Source of the DNA: Oceanospirillaceae bacterium
GTDB lineage: Bacteria; Pseudomonadota; Gammaproteobacteria; Pseudomonadales; Balneatricaceae
Direction: 5' to 3'
Length of the DNA: 64,000 bases
Assembly: GCA_013215505.1 (NCBI GenBank)
Contig: JABSQZ010000024.1
Span: 48,589 to 112,588 of the forward strand
The notes under the pieces were generated by a model, which worked only from the letters and a program-made list of their open reading frames with translations, was not told the origin of the DNA and did not search any database. Shown here piece after piece: positions 39,706 through 48,010 of the stretch. Position numbers and translations under genes: made by a program. Within the stretch, counting starts at the first letter, position 1, and every line of letters begins with the position of its first letter.

Positions 39706-40239
39706 ATGAGCCAAATACAGATTGAAACTGCGACAGCGGATAATTTCAGCCATTGCCTGGCCGCACTGTCGGACATTTTATACCAGTGCGTTTTACAAGG
39801 GGCCAGTGTCGGTTTTATCCAGCCCTTTGATCAGCACCAAAGTAGTCAATACTGGCAAGACAAAGTACTTCCAGATCTGGCCACTGGAGCAGTGGTTTTA
39901 TATCTGGCAAGAATTGACACAATAATAGTGGGTTGTGTACAGTTGGGGCTCGCTACTCCAGCGAATCAGACTCACAGAGCAGAAGTTGCCAAGTTGTTAG
40001 TTCACCCTCAATATCAGCGCAGGGGCATTGCCAGAAAATTGCTGATGCATCTGGAAAGTCAGGCGTTGCGACTCGGCCGTTCACTGTTGACCTTAGACAC
40101 CAAAACCGGGGATAGCGCTGAGCCATTGTACTTGTCAATGGGCTTTATCAGCTGTGGCACTATTCCCAATTTTGCTAAAGACCCGGTACTTAGCCGCCTC
40201 GATGCTACGACTATAATGTATAAAAACCTTAGGTGGTAA
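39706..40239 (+). CDS. GNAT family N-acetyltransferase
   Basis: 177 residues. The acetyl-CoA binding motif is LLVHPQYQRRGIARKLLMHLE (about residues 101-121; the Q-x-x-G-I-A core at 107-112), preceded by the strand IIVGCVQLGLA. The C-terminal SAEPLYLSMGFISCGTIP segment is typical of the family. AAAGGA lies about 12 bases upstream of the ATG. Substrate unknown. The gene is followed 7 bases after its stop by the longest heptamer tract. Confidence 0.85.
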   Translation: MSQIQIETATADNFSHCLAALSDILYQCVLQGASVGFIQPFDQHQSSQYWQDKVLPDLATGAVVLYLARIDTIIVGCVQLGLATPANQTHRAEVAKLLVHPQYQRRGIARKLLMHLESQALRLGRSLLTLDTKTGDSAEPLYLSMGFISCGTIPNFAKDPVLSRLDATTIMYKNLRW

Positions 40240-40246
40240 GAAGGGC

Positions 40247-40318
40247 AGTCGGAAGTAGGCAGTCGGAAGACGGAAGACGGAAGACGGAAGACGGAAGACG
40301 GAAGACGGAAGACGGAAG
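40247..40318. repeat. heptamer tandem repeat, locus 5 (GGAAGAC x7 plus variants)
   Basis: About 72 bases: one AGTCGGAAGTAGGC pair, then seven near-perfect GGAAGAC units. It lies between the acetyltransferase stop and the convergent AhpD-like gene. On the minus strand it produces an artefactual Phe-Arg-Leu-Pro-Ser-Ser-Val repeat frame. Confidence 0.9.
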
Positions 40319-40434
40319 CATGATAAAAGAGCAGGGGCAAATAGACAGTGTTTTTGCTGTCTATTTGCACATTCATTCAGAAGCTTAAATAAGCTCATTA
40401 TCACATTGATATTAATCATCTTATATTGATTTTG

Positions 40435-41025
40435 TTAACGGTGCTTGGCGACATTCCAGCTGGAAGTAGAGAGCAGTCTTTGGCCGGCGTCTACGGCATT
40501 GTTTTCCATGCTGGTTGCCATTGAATCATTCCAGCGGTTTAGAAAGCCGAACAGTGAAATGACTCCTAAAATTTCGACTATTTCACCTTGGTCCCAATGC
40601 TTGTGTAGTTGAGCGGTAATCTCTGCGTCGACTGCATTGGGTACACTTGAAGCGGCCAGGGCAAATTCGAAGGCGGATTTTTCGGCGTCTGTGTATAAAT
40701 CGCTGTCCCTGAAAGACCAGATTTTCTCTAGTCGCTGCTCAGTCGCACCGTAGCGTTCAGCCGCTAAAATGGTATGTGCTTCGCAGTAGCGACAACCAGT
40801 ATTGGCACTAGTGATATAGCCAATTAAACGTTTTTGCTCTGCAGTTACTTGGCCTTCATTCGCCATAACCGCCATATTTAAGCTGATAAAAGCTGCAGCG
40901 ATGGCCGGGCGGCGCTGCATCGTCAGTACGCTATTGGGGCAAAAACCTAAGGTTTCATTAAAAAATTTTGCCAGTTCTGCGACTTCAGAATTCTCATCGG
41001 CGGCCAGCGGGGTAACTAATGGCAT
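40435..41025 (-). CDS. carboxymuconolactone decarboxylase / AhpD-like peroxidase-related protein
   Basis: 196 residues, all helical, of the CMD/AhpD superfamily. The redox CxxC-x3-H site appears as GCRYCEAHT (about residues 117-125). AhpD-type proteins reduce peroxides or lipoamide partners through this disulfide. The length and the N-terminal FNETLGFCPNSVLTMQRRP segment match the peroxidase-related subfamily. A ribosome site AAAGGAG lies upstream of the ATG. No peroxiredoxin gene is adjacent. Confidence 0.85.
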   Translation of the reverse strand: MPLVTPLAADENSEVAELAKFFNETLGFCPNSVLTMQRRPAIAAAFISLNMAVMANEGQVTAEQKRLIGYITSANTGCRYCEAHTILAAERYGATEQRLEKIWSFRDSDLYTDAEKSAFEFALAASSVPNAVDAEITAQLHKHWDQGEIVEILGVISLFGFLNRWNDSMATSMENNAVDAGQRLLSTSSWNVAKHR

Positions 41026-41122
41026 AAGTGCTCCTTTAAATGCTTACACTGAGTTGGGGATATAATTTGCTTGAACATAGGTATAGCAGCATGTTGTTGC
41101 ATATGCAACATGCACTCGCGTC

Positions 41123-41146
41123 AGTTGGAAGTTGGAAGTTGGAAGT
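41123..41146. repeat. heptamer tandem repeat, locus 6 (AGTTGGA x3.4)
   Basis: Twenty-four bases of perfect AGTTGGA units between the start of the AhpD-like gene and the end of the dehydratase gene on the same strand. Confidence 0.85.
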
Positions 41147-41196
41147 AATTAGGGAGATAAGTGGCGCTGTGTTTACAGCGCCGGGTCAAAAAAGGC

Positions 41197-42216
41197 TTAT
41201 ATTTTTACCCCGAAGATTTCGCGATGTTGGTAGCCTCGGGCCAGTAGACTGGCGTAGCTCTGTTGGTCTATATTGGCACCACAAATGACGATGCCAATTT
41301 TCTTTCCTGCCAGCTTTGAGCGCAGTGGTCCCAGTGCACCCGCTAACGCTGTTGCTCCGGCAGGTTCCAGCGCCAGTTTTGCCGACTGTTGTAACAGTAA
41401 CATAGCAGCACAAATCGCATCATCTGTAACTGTTACCAGCTGGTCTACATGACGCTGACAGAGCGCATAACTGAATGGCAGCGACATAGGCGGACCCAGG
41501 CTATCGGCAATGGTAGCGACTTTGTCTAATGTGACTGGAGCCTGCTGAGCGAAGCTTTTAGACATAGAATCAGCACCGCTTGGCTCTACGCCGTATATTT
41601 TGCATTTGGGGTTAATCGCTTTAATTGCCGCTGCAACACCGCTGATTAATCCGCCACCGCCTACCGAGACCACCACCGCTTCTAAATCCGGTAGCTCCTC
41701 GATAAATTCAAGACCCACCCCAGCGGCACCTAAACTGGTGTATGGCCCATCAAAAGGGTGAATAAAAGTACGGCCTTCGTCTTGCACCAAACGCTCAGCT
41801 TCGGCAAAAGTTTCTGCCCCCGGCGCTTTCATGATGATTTCTGCCCCTTGCGCCTTCGCCATGGTTACGCGCAGTGGGTTGGCATTGGACTGCATCACTA
41901 CTTTGGCCGACATTGATAGCACTCTAGCTGCCCAGGCGGCTGCGATGGCGTGGTTACCGGCACTGGCGGCGGTAATACCTGCAGCGCGTTTATGCTCAGG
42001 GATAGCTTGCGCCACTGCCAGTGCCCCACGGGCCTTAAAAGTACCCGTGTGTTGGAATAATTCCAGTTTCAAACTGATTGTTTCAACCTCAAGTAACTGC
42101 TGTATGACAGGCGCCGCTGTAGATATCACTGGGGTGCGCATGACAAAAGGCTGTAATTGCCTGGCGCACGCTTTTATAGCGTCTAAATTGATCAGATCGG
42201 TAGTAGGTTCTGGCAT
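41197..42216 (-). CDS. threonine/serine dehydratase, PLP fold type II
   Basis: 339 residues. The PLP lysine is Lys61 in TGTFKARGA, and the phosphate-binding glycine loop is SVGGGGLISGVAAAI near residues 180-195. A serine/threonine binding segment (SAGNHAIAAAW) lies near residue 85. The enzyme is predicted to deaminate threonine or serine (or racemise serine). It lacks the C-terminal ACT regulatory domain of biosynthetic IlvA, so it resembles catabolic or racemase-like forms. It stands alone. Confidence 0.85.
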   Translation of the reverse strand: MPEPTTDLINLDAIKACARQLQPFVMRTPVISTAAPVIQQLLEVETISLKLELFQHTGTFKARGALAVAQAIPEHKRAAGITAASAGNHAIAAAWAARVLSMSAKVVMQSNANPLRVTMAKAQGAEIIMKAPGAETFAEAERLVQDEGRTFIHPFDGPYTSLGAAGVGLEFIEELPDLEAVVVSVGGGGLISGVAAAIKAINPKCKIYGVEPSGADSMSKSFAQQAPVTLDKVATIADSLGPPMSLPFSYALCQRHVDQLVTVTDDAICAAMLLLQQSAKLALEPAGATALAGALGPLRSKLAGKKIGIVICGANIDQQSYASLLARGYQHREIFGVKI

Positions 42217-42360
42217 ACAAGGCTCCTGAGTTAGAGCGACACTTTAGCCTAAATTAGGCTAAATATCTGTGAAATTGCTGCAGATAATCTCCAGCTTAGT
42301 GCATTTTCTCCTCTGCCTGACTATACTCGGATTCTCTATTTTTCAGCAGGTTAGCTAACA

Positions 42361-42699
42361 GTGGCAAAAAAACACAAAGTATCAACCCAAGTTGTCGATG
42401 AGGCGATGCAAATGGCTAAGATAGTGCAGAAACCTAAGCAGAGCAAAGAGCAAACTAAATTGATTGCCCAGGGGATTCAAAAGGGCATAGAGGAATATAA
42501 AAAACGTCACAAAGAAAAAAGCCGTTCCCTGGATAAGCAAAAGAAACAATTGCAGAGGAGTCTCAGTGTCGAGCAACTGCCAGAACTGGCCATTGAAACT
42601 CAGGTCATCCATCGACAAAGTAAGTTGGGATGGATACTGCTGGGCATAAGCTGGGTTGGATTTATCAGCTATATCGGCTATTCCATGACGTCTAACTAG
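42361..42699 (+). CDS. DUF2956 domain protein
   Basis: 112 residues from a GTG start. The basic N-terminus (MAKKHKVSTQVVDEAM, then QSKEQTKLIAQGIQKGIEEY) is characteristic of DUF2956, a gammaproteobacterial family. A highly charged coiled coil follows, then a single C-terminal transmembrane helix (about residues 88-108). The role is unknown; tail-anchored topology is likely. Confidence 0.8.
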   Translation: MAKKHKVSTQVVDEAMQMAKIVQKPKQSKEQTKLIAQGIQKGIEEYKKRHKEKSRSLDKQKKQLQRSLSVEQLPELAIETQVIHRQSKLGWILLGISWVGFISYIGYSMTSN

Positions 42700-42704
42700 T
42701 TATA

Positions 42705-44066
42705 TTACTCACAAAAATTGATCGCTCTGTAGATAAAACATTGCATATCAGCAGGCCAATAATCGGGGCTAAACCCTGCTTTGGCTTTAAGTTGGCTGAC
42801 AAATAGTTGTGGCTCTGGTAGCTGCTCCCATACTGAAGGCAAAAAGGTCGCCTGCTGTTTCTGGTGGCGTATAATCAGCCCATCTATTCCCGGGCGCAAT
42901 AGTTGCAGCAATTCTTGTTGTGAGGCTACGGCTAACTGTTTTGGCTCGGTTAACACTGATATTTCTATCTCTATCTTGGCTAATTCCCCCTGGCTGAGCG
43001 GGGCAAAGCGCGGGTCTTTGAAAGCGGCCAAAAAGGCATTGCGATTGATACACTCACCTAAACTATCTCTGGCCTGTAAGTTGCCAATACAGCCGCGTAA
43101 TTCACGCTCTGAATTCTCAGTATCAGAGTCGTTGATATGCAGTGAGACAAAACAAGCTTGCAACTCTTGTAGGTAATCTTGTTGCAACGGTTCTCTGACA
43201 GCACTCTGCGTCTCTAAGCCGCAAATAATCGACTGGCGGGCAACCTGTAACATCTGTTGCTTTTGTGTTGCACTAAACAACTCCTGAAAAGCGAAAGCCC
43301 CGTAGCCGACCACTGACGCTTTGTCTGCGCCGCTGTCACCGGAGTTGCAATAACCTAAAAAATCACAGTGCAATTGCAATGCTACGGCATTGGCCAAAAA
43401 ACCATTTAGCGGATGGCAACCACAAGCTTGTGCAGAGTGAATCTGCGGCTGTAGATCCTCAATACAAGCGCGGGTATTGCCGTCAATCTCTATCGCTTGT
43501 TGATAGGGATGGAAATGACTGAGGTCCGAGCTAATGATAATTAGGTTATCTTCATCAGCCAGCAACTGAGCAATCACCTGTTGAATATCTTTAGTCGGTG
43601 CCGAACCGACTACTATCGGCACAATGGCAATATCCGCTGTGGCTATAAGTTGCAGGAAAGGTAGCTGTACTTCAAGACAGTGTTCCTGTTGATGACCGTC
43701 ATTAAAGTAGCGCACAGCAGTACTGCTGGCCACCAGGCTATCTGTAAACGTGCGATCCAGGGTGATGTCTCCCAGTGGCGTGCGCCAGCTGTCGGCATCT
43801 AGCGCCGCTAAAAAATCAAAGCCTAGTCGATGACTGGGTCCCAACAGAATAATACGGCTGTAAGACTCGAGGTAGGGAGCGACTCTATTGTAGGCTAGTG
43901 CGGCAATTGAGCCTGAATAAATAATACCCGCATGCGGCACAATTAAGGCCCTGGGCTTAGGTCCGTAACAAGGATTGGAGGAGAGATGCTGCTGCACGAG
44001 TGAGGATAACTGCTGTTGATCATCGGGATAAAACAAACCGGCAACAGCGGCAGTTTTTAGTTTCAT
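42705..44066 (-). CDS. AmmeMemoRadiSam system protein B-A fusion
   Basis: Two family domains in one 453-residue chain. The N-terminal Memo/AmmeMemoRadiSam_B domain (about 1-265) has AVAGLFYPDD, VPHAGIIYSGS, GPSHRLGF and SSDLSHFHPY. The C-terminal AMMECR1/AmmeMemoRadiSam_A domain (about 270-450) has RGCIGNLQ and KDPRFAPLSQGEL. ATG 44066 is preferred over 44081 because GAGG lies 6-9 bases upstream of it. It is divergent from the radical SAM partner at 44262. The three-protein set is known by conservation only, with an unresolved biochemical role. Metal ligands of the Memo fold appear present. Confidence 0.92.
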   Translation of the reverse strand: MKLKTAAVAGLFYPDDQQQLSSLVQQHLSSNPCYGPKPRALIVPHAGIIYSGSIAALAYNRVAPYLESYSRIILLGPSHRLGFDFLAALDADSWRTPLGDITLDRTFTDSLVASSTAVRYFNDGHQQEHCLEVQLPFLQLIATADIAIVPIVVGSAPTKDIQQVIAQLLADEDNLIIISSDLSHFHPYQQAIEIDGNTRACIEDLQPQIHSAQACGCHPLNGFLANAVALQLHCDFLGYCNSGDSGADKASVVGYGAFAFQELFSATQKQQMLQVARQSIICGLETQSAVREPLQQDYLQELQACFVSLHINDSDTENSERELRGCIGNLQARDSLGECINRNAFLAAFKDPRFAPLSQGELAKIEIEISVLTEPKQLAVASQQELLQLLRPGIDGLIIRHQKQQATFLPSVWEQLPEPQLFVSQLKAKAGFSPDYWPADMQCFIYRAINFCE

Positions 44067-44261
44067 ATTCGCCTCGATCATAGAGAGTTAAGCTCCATTC
44101 AGTCCGCTATTTTACGCGGCTAAAAGTGCTATATTAAGCATAAGGTTTTATTTCGTCTCTAAAGTTATCTTCAACTATAGTCCTTATAGTGGCTTTAGTG
44201 AAACGACGATGTTTTTGCTGGCGCTCTGTATATATTGAGTTCGTAACTCTCGGGAGGCCCC

Positions 44262-45350
44262 GTGTCAGATAAGTCATTTCCTGCCAGGTATTGGCACAGC
44301 TTAGAGAACGGTAAAGTGCAGTGCGATTTGTGCCCACATAGGTGTAAATTAAAAAATGGACAGCGCGGTTTATGTTTTACCCGTGCCAACCAGGACAACG
44401 CCATGGTTTTACACAGTTATGGCCGCTCCAGTGGTTTCTGTGTCGATCCTATTGAAAAAAAACCACTCAATCACTTTCTGCCGGGTACTCCGGTGCTTTC
44501 CTTTGGCACTGCTGGCTGTAATTTAACCTGTAAATTTTGCCAAAATTGGGACATGAGTAAATCCCGTGAAATGGACACTCTGGCCAGTAGCGCCAGCGCG
44601 GAAACCTTAGCGGCTGCCTGTTTGCAAACAAGCTGTCGCAGTATTGCTTACACTTACAATGACCCAGTGATATTTTTAGAGTACGCGGTAGACGTGGCCC
44701 AGGCCTGTGCCGAAGTGGGCGTGAAATCAATCGCGGTCAGTGCCGGTTATATCAGTGCAGAACCGCGGATTGAATTCTTCCAAAATATGCACGCTACCAA
44801 CATAGATCTAAAGGGGTTTAATGATGTGTTTTATAAGAAAATTTGCGGCGGACAACTGTCAGCCGTCAAAGAAACATTGCAGTATCTAGTCACTGACACG
44901 GATGTCTGGTTGGAAGTCACTAACTTACTCATTCCCCAGGCCAACGATTCGCCAGCAGAACTAGAACGGATGTGTCAGTGGTTCGTGGAAACTTTGGGAC
45001 CGGACATACCTTTACATTTCAGTGCTTTTCACCCGGATTTTAAAATGCTGGATAAACCGGTCACGCCTCTACAAACCTTGCTTATGGCGCGAGAGATTGC
45101 ACTGCAAGCGGGTATTAAATATGTATATGCAGGGAATGTGCACCACACTGAAAGCGGTTCGAGTTATTGCTATCATTGCAAAAAATTAGTCATAGAACGC
45201 AATTATTATGAATTGGGCGAGTGGCATCTAAGCGCAGAGGGAGCCTGTGACTATTGTGGGCATATTATGCCTGGAGTATTTGAAGCTCACCCCGGCACCT
45301 GGGGAGCCAGGCGCCAGCCGCTGAATATCATCCAAAGTCGTGAGCTTTGA
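44262..45350 (+). CDS. AmmeMemoRadiSam system radical SAM enzyme
   Basis: 362 residues from GTG 44262 with GGGAGG 6 bases upstream. The radical SAM cluster site is CNLTCKFC in TAGCNLTCKFCQNW (CxxxCxxC). A Cys-rich N-terminus (CDLCPHRCKLKNGQRGLC) precedes it, and a C-terminal zinc-ribbon-like region (YCYHCKKL, CDYCGH) follows. It resembles pyruvate-formate-lyase activating enzymes in the core. It is divergent from the fused A/B gene with a 195-bp shared control region. Confidence 0.93.
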   Translation: MSDKSFPARYWHSLENGKVQCDLCPHRCKLKNGQRGLCFTRANQDNAMVLHSYGRSSGFCVDPIEKKPLNHFLPGTPVLSFGTAGCNLTCKFCQNWDMSKSREMDTLASSASAETLAAACLQTSCRSIAYTYNDPVIFLEYAVDVAQACAEVGVKSIAVSAGYISAEPRIEFFQNMHATNIDLKGFNDVFYKKICGGQLSAVKETLQYLVTDTDVWLEVTNLLIPQANDSPAELERMCQWFVETLGPDIPLHFSAFHPDFKMLDKPVTPLQTLLMAREIALQAGIKYVYAGNVHHTESGSSYCYHCKKLVIERNYYELGEWHLSAEGACDYCGHIMPGVFEAHPGTWGARRQPLNIIQSREL

Positions 45351-45358
45351 GTCTGTTC

Positions 45359-45385
45359 GCAGGCCCGGATAATTGTCGGACCTGC
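45359..45385. terminator. bidirectional hairpin between convergent genes
   Basis: GCAGGCCCG pairs with CGGACCTGC around a short AT-rich loop, with one mismatch. It lies between the convergent radical SAM and S-formylglutathione hydrolase genes and could terminate both. Confidence 0.5.
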
Positions 45386-45393
45386 AGCAGTGG

Positions 45394-46230
45394 TTACTTA
45401 TGCAGTGCCTTAGCGTGGTAGGCTAAATGCTCACCGATAAAGCTGCCGATAAAGTGGTAACTGTGGTCATAATCCGGCTGCATTCTCAACTGCAGAGAAA
45501 ATCCATGCTGATCACAGGCACGCTGCAGATCTTGTGGGTTTAATTGCCCCTGCAAGAACTGATCGCCGGTGCCCTGATCGATTAATAGGGCAATCTTGCT
45601 GGCACCATTTTTGATCAGTTCAGTGGCATCCCACTGTTTCCAACTCTCTCTATCCTCACCCAGGTAGGTCGACAGGCAACCTTCACCCCAGGGGCAGGCG
45701 ACAGGGTGGCAGATAGGGGAAAATGCAGAGACAGATTGATACTCACCAGGATTTTTAAGCGCACAAATCAGTGCACCGTGACCGCCCATCGAATGACCAC
45801 TAATTGACTTGAGTCCCGCTATTACTGGAAAGTTCGCCTCTATCAGGGCCGGTAACTCGCGACTGACGTAATCGTACATTTGGTAGTGTTTAGCCCAGGG
45901 CTGCTCAGTGGCATTCACATAAAAACCTGCGCCTTTCCCCAAGTCGTAGCGATCCGCAACATCGGCGACATCATCACCCCTGGGGCTGGTATCCGGCATC
46001 ACCAAGGCGATGCCTAGTTCAGCTGCATAACGCTGGGCTCCGGCCTTAGAGCGTACGTTATCATCGGTACAAGTGAGACCTGATAGCCAGTAGACTACTG
46101 GCACACTTTGAGTCGCCGCCAGCGGAGGCAAATAGATAGAAAAGCTCATCTCGCAATTACAGCTAGTGGAAGGGTGTTGATAGCGCTGTAGCCAACCACC
46201 AAATTCTTTAATACTGTCTATCTGTTTCAT
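45394..46230 (-). CDS. fghA: S-formylglutathione hydrolase
   Basis: The frame opens at 46329, but ATG 46230 (MKQIDSIKEFGGW) gives 278 residues, the usual length. The serine elbow is ISGHSMGGHGAL, and the C-terminal histidine is in YDHSYHFIGSFIGEH. The motif WLSGLTCTDDN near the N-terminus and the SPICHP loop are diagnostic of this esterase family. It completes glutathione-dependent formaldehyde oxidation by releasing formate. The partner formaldehyde dehydrogenase is not in the window. Confidence 0.92.
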   Translation of the reverse strand: MKQIDSIKEFGGWLQRYQHPSTSCNCEMSFSIYLPPLAATQSVPVVYWLSGLTCTDDNVRSKAGAQRYAAELGIALVMPDTSPRGDDVADVADRYDLGKGAGFYVNATEQPWAKHYQMYDYVSRELPALIEANFPVIAGLKSISGHSMGGHGALICALKNPGEYQSVSAFSPICHPVACPWGEGCLSTYLGEDRESWKQWDATELIKNGASKIALLIDQGTGDQFLQGQLNPQDLQRACDQHGFSLQLRMQPDYDHSYHFIGSFIGEHLAYHAKALHK

Positions 46231-46330
46231 TATCGTTGATCTCAAATAAAAATATTGCAGTGCAATTACAAGTTGTGTATCTGCGGCTTTCAAGGTGGGC
46301 AATTTCCCATTTTTGGAGATGAATAGCAAT

Positions 46331-46850
46331 AACTTATAGCGACTTATTGATATCTGCTACCGCCATTAAGCTGCACTGCTATAGCGAATTGTGTCGCTGT
46401 CCTGCTGCTGGAAGTACAGATAGGCAAATGTCGCTAATGCGCAGCAGTTTTTCATATAAATCAGCGGAGGATAAATATTTGTTAGTTGCTAAATGCAGAA
46501 TAATAGGTTATTTTTTGCTCAGGCTGTAAACAATGTAACCAGGGAGTTTTTCACTGGTTATTTCTTAACAAAGCAGGGACTACAGTGCTATTCTCTAAAA
46601 TATACAGACAAATGCTTTTCTAAGGATTAGAGGCATTTATCTAAGGTTGAAGAACAAAAATAAAAAATATTGGCCATGAATTTTGCGGTAAAAACTGCCC
46701 ACAGTGATCGATCAGGCCTTATGTTTGCTTTGAAAGGCTATCTTAAGCCAGCCTAGTTTGAGGCAATACTGTAACAATTTGTGCATCCATTTATTCATAT
46801 TACAGGATTTTTCGTAGACTACATCTACGTTGATAAGGAGAAGTAACATT
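46331..46850. other. intergenic region upstream of the TRAP operon
   Basis: About 520 bp with no supported gene. It is AT-rich near 46600-46680 and probably contains the promoters of the divergent hydrolase and TAXI-TRAP genes. Confidence 0.4.
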
Positions 46851-47831
46851 ATGAAGATGAGAATAAAAACAACAGTATTAGCCAGTACTATTGCCGCGAT
46901 AGGGATGTTGGGCTTAGGTATGTCGAGTACAGTATCTGCACAACAATTTGTCTCCATTGGCACCGGTGGAGTCACGGGTGTTTACTATCCAACTGGCGGC
47001 GCAATTTGTCGCCTGGTCAATAAAAAACGTAAAGAGCACGGGATTCGCTGTTCAGCTGAATCTACCGGCGGCTCTATTTACAATATCAATACCATCAGAG
47101 CCAACGAGCTTGAATTTGGTGTGGCTCAGTCAGATTGGCAATATCATGCCTACCACGGAACCTCGAAATTTGCCGATGCCGGTAAGTTTGAAAAGCTCCG
47201 CTCAGTCTTCTCTGTACATGCAGAGCCAGTGACTGTTATAGCCCGCGCCGATGCACAAGTTAAGAATATTACCGACTTAAAAGGTAAACGACTCAATATA
47301 GGTAACCCGGGTTCTGGTACTCGCGGTACTTGGGACGTTTTAGAGGAAACTCTGGGTTGGAAGCGCTCTGATCTGGCACTGGCTGCTGAGATGAAATCTG
47401 CTGAGACTGGCGCTGCTGTCTGCGACGGTAAAATTGACGGATATTTCTGGTTGGTGGGACATCCCTCTGCACTGACTCAAGAGTCACTGGCTTCCTGCGA
47501 TGCTAACTTGGTCAATGTCGATACCCCAGAAATAGATAAGTTAGTTGCGGAGAAACCTTACTACCGTAAAGCGATTATACCGGCGAACATGTACAACAAC
47601 AAAGAAGACATCATCACCTTCGGTGTAGGGGCAACTTTTGTCACTAGTACCGATGTGCCTGAAGAAGTCGTCTATGTGATTGTGCAGGCGGTGTTTGATA
47701 ATTTCGATCAATTCAAAAAGCTGCACCCTGCTTTTGCGAATTTAAAGCCGGAAGAAATGATCAGAGACTCTCTGTCTGCTCCGTTACACGCAGGCGCTCT
47801 GAAGTACTACAAAGAACAAGGCTGGATGTAA
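46851..47831 (+). CDS. TAXI family TRAP transporter solute-binding protein
   Basis: 326 residues from ATG 46851, which has AAGGAG (46837-46842) upstream. A signal peptide ends near SAQQF. The mature part has the TAXI signature FVSIGTGGVTGVYYPTGGAI, then GGSIYNINTI and DLKGKRLNIGNPGSGTRGT. Such proteins capture carboxylates such as glutamate or 2-oxoglutarate in the periplasm for a TRAP permease. It lies 180 bp upstream of the permease, with a hairpin between, as expected for a binding protein made in excess. Confidence 0.93.
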   Translation: MKMRIKTTVLASTIAAIGMLGLGMSSTVSAQQFVSIGTGGVTGVYYPTGGAICRLVNKKRKEHGIRCSAESTGGSIYNINTIRANELEFGVAQSDWQYHAYHGTSKFADAGKFEKLRSVFSVHAEPVTVIARADAQVKNITDLKGKRLNIGNPGSGTRGTWDVLEETLGWKRSDLALAAEMKSAETGAAVCDGKIDGYFWLVGHPSALTQESLASCDANLVNVDTPEIDKLVAEKPYYRKAIIPANMYNNKEDIITFGVGATFVTSTDVPEEVVYVIVQAVFDNFDQFKKLHPAFANLKPEEMIRDSLSAPLHAGALKYYKEQGWM

Positions 47832-47843
47832 GCTGCAACAAAG

Positions 47844-47879
47844 ACTGTTATCGGGGGATTGATTTTCCCCTTTAACAGT
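47844..47879 (+). terminator. intercistronic hairpin (attenuator/partial terminator)
   Basis: ACTGTTA (47844-47850) pairs with TAACAGT (47873-47879), and an inner GGGGGA pairs with TTCCCC. It follows the binding-protein stop by 12 bases inside the operon. It probably stabilises the upstream mRNA or partly terminates, raising binding-protein output relative to permease. Confidence 0.6.
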
Positions 47880-48010
47880 GATTCTTATAAAAAAAATAAT
47901 ATCAGAATGATCAAAAGTTTGACGTTAACTGCCACAGAGCGCTAACTGCACTGAAAATTTATCTGAGCGTTTTCAGCTTCTGAGCAGCGTCTGCTTTATG
48001 AGGGAATATA

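Noticed and set aside
40059..40419. Minus-strand frames with Phe-Arg-Leu-Pro-Ser-Ser-Val repeats
   Set aside because: They arise only from translating the heptamer array at 40247-40318. There is no start site or family, and the real gene is the acetyltransferase on the other strand.
42705..44081. Fused A/B gene as assembly artefact
   Set aside because: Frame is continuous with good coding character across the domain border, and A-B fusions are a plausible natural arrangement.
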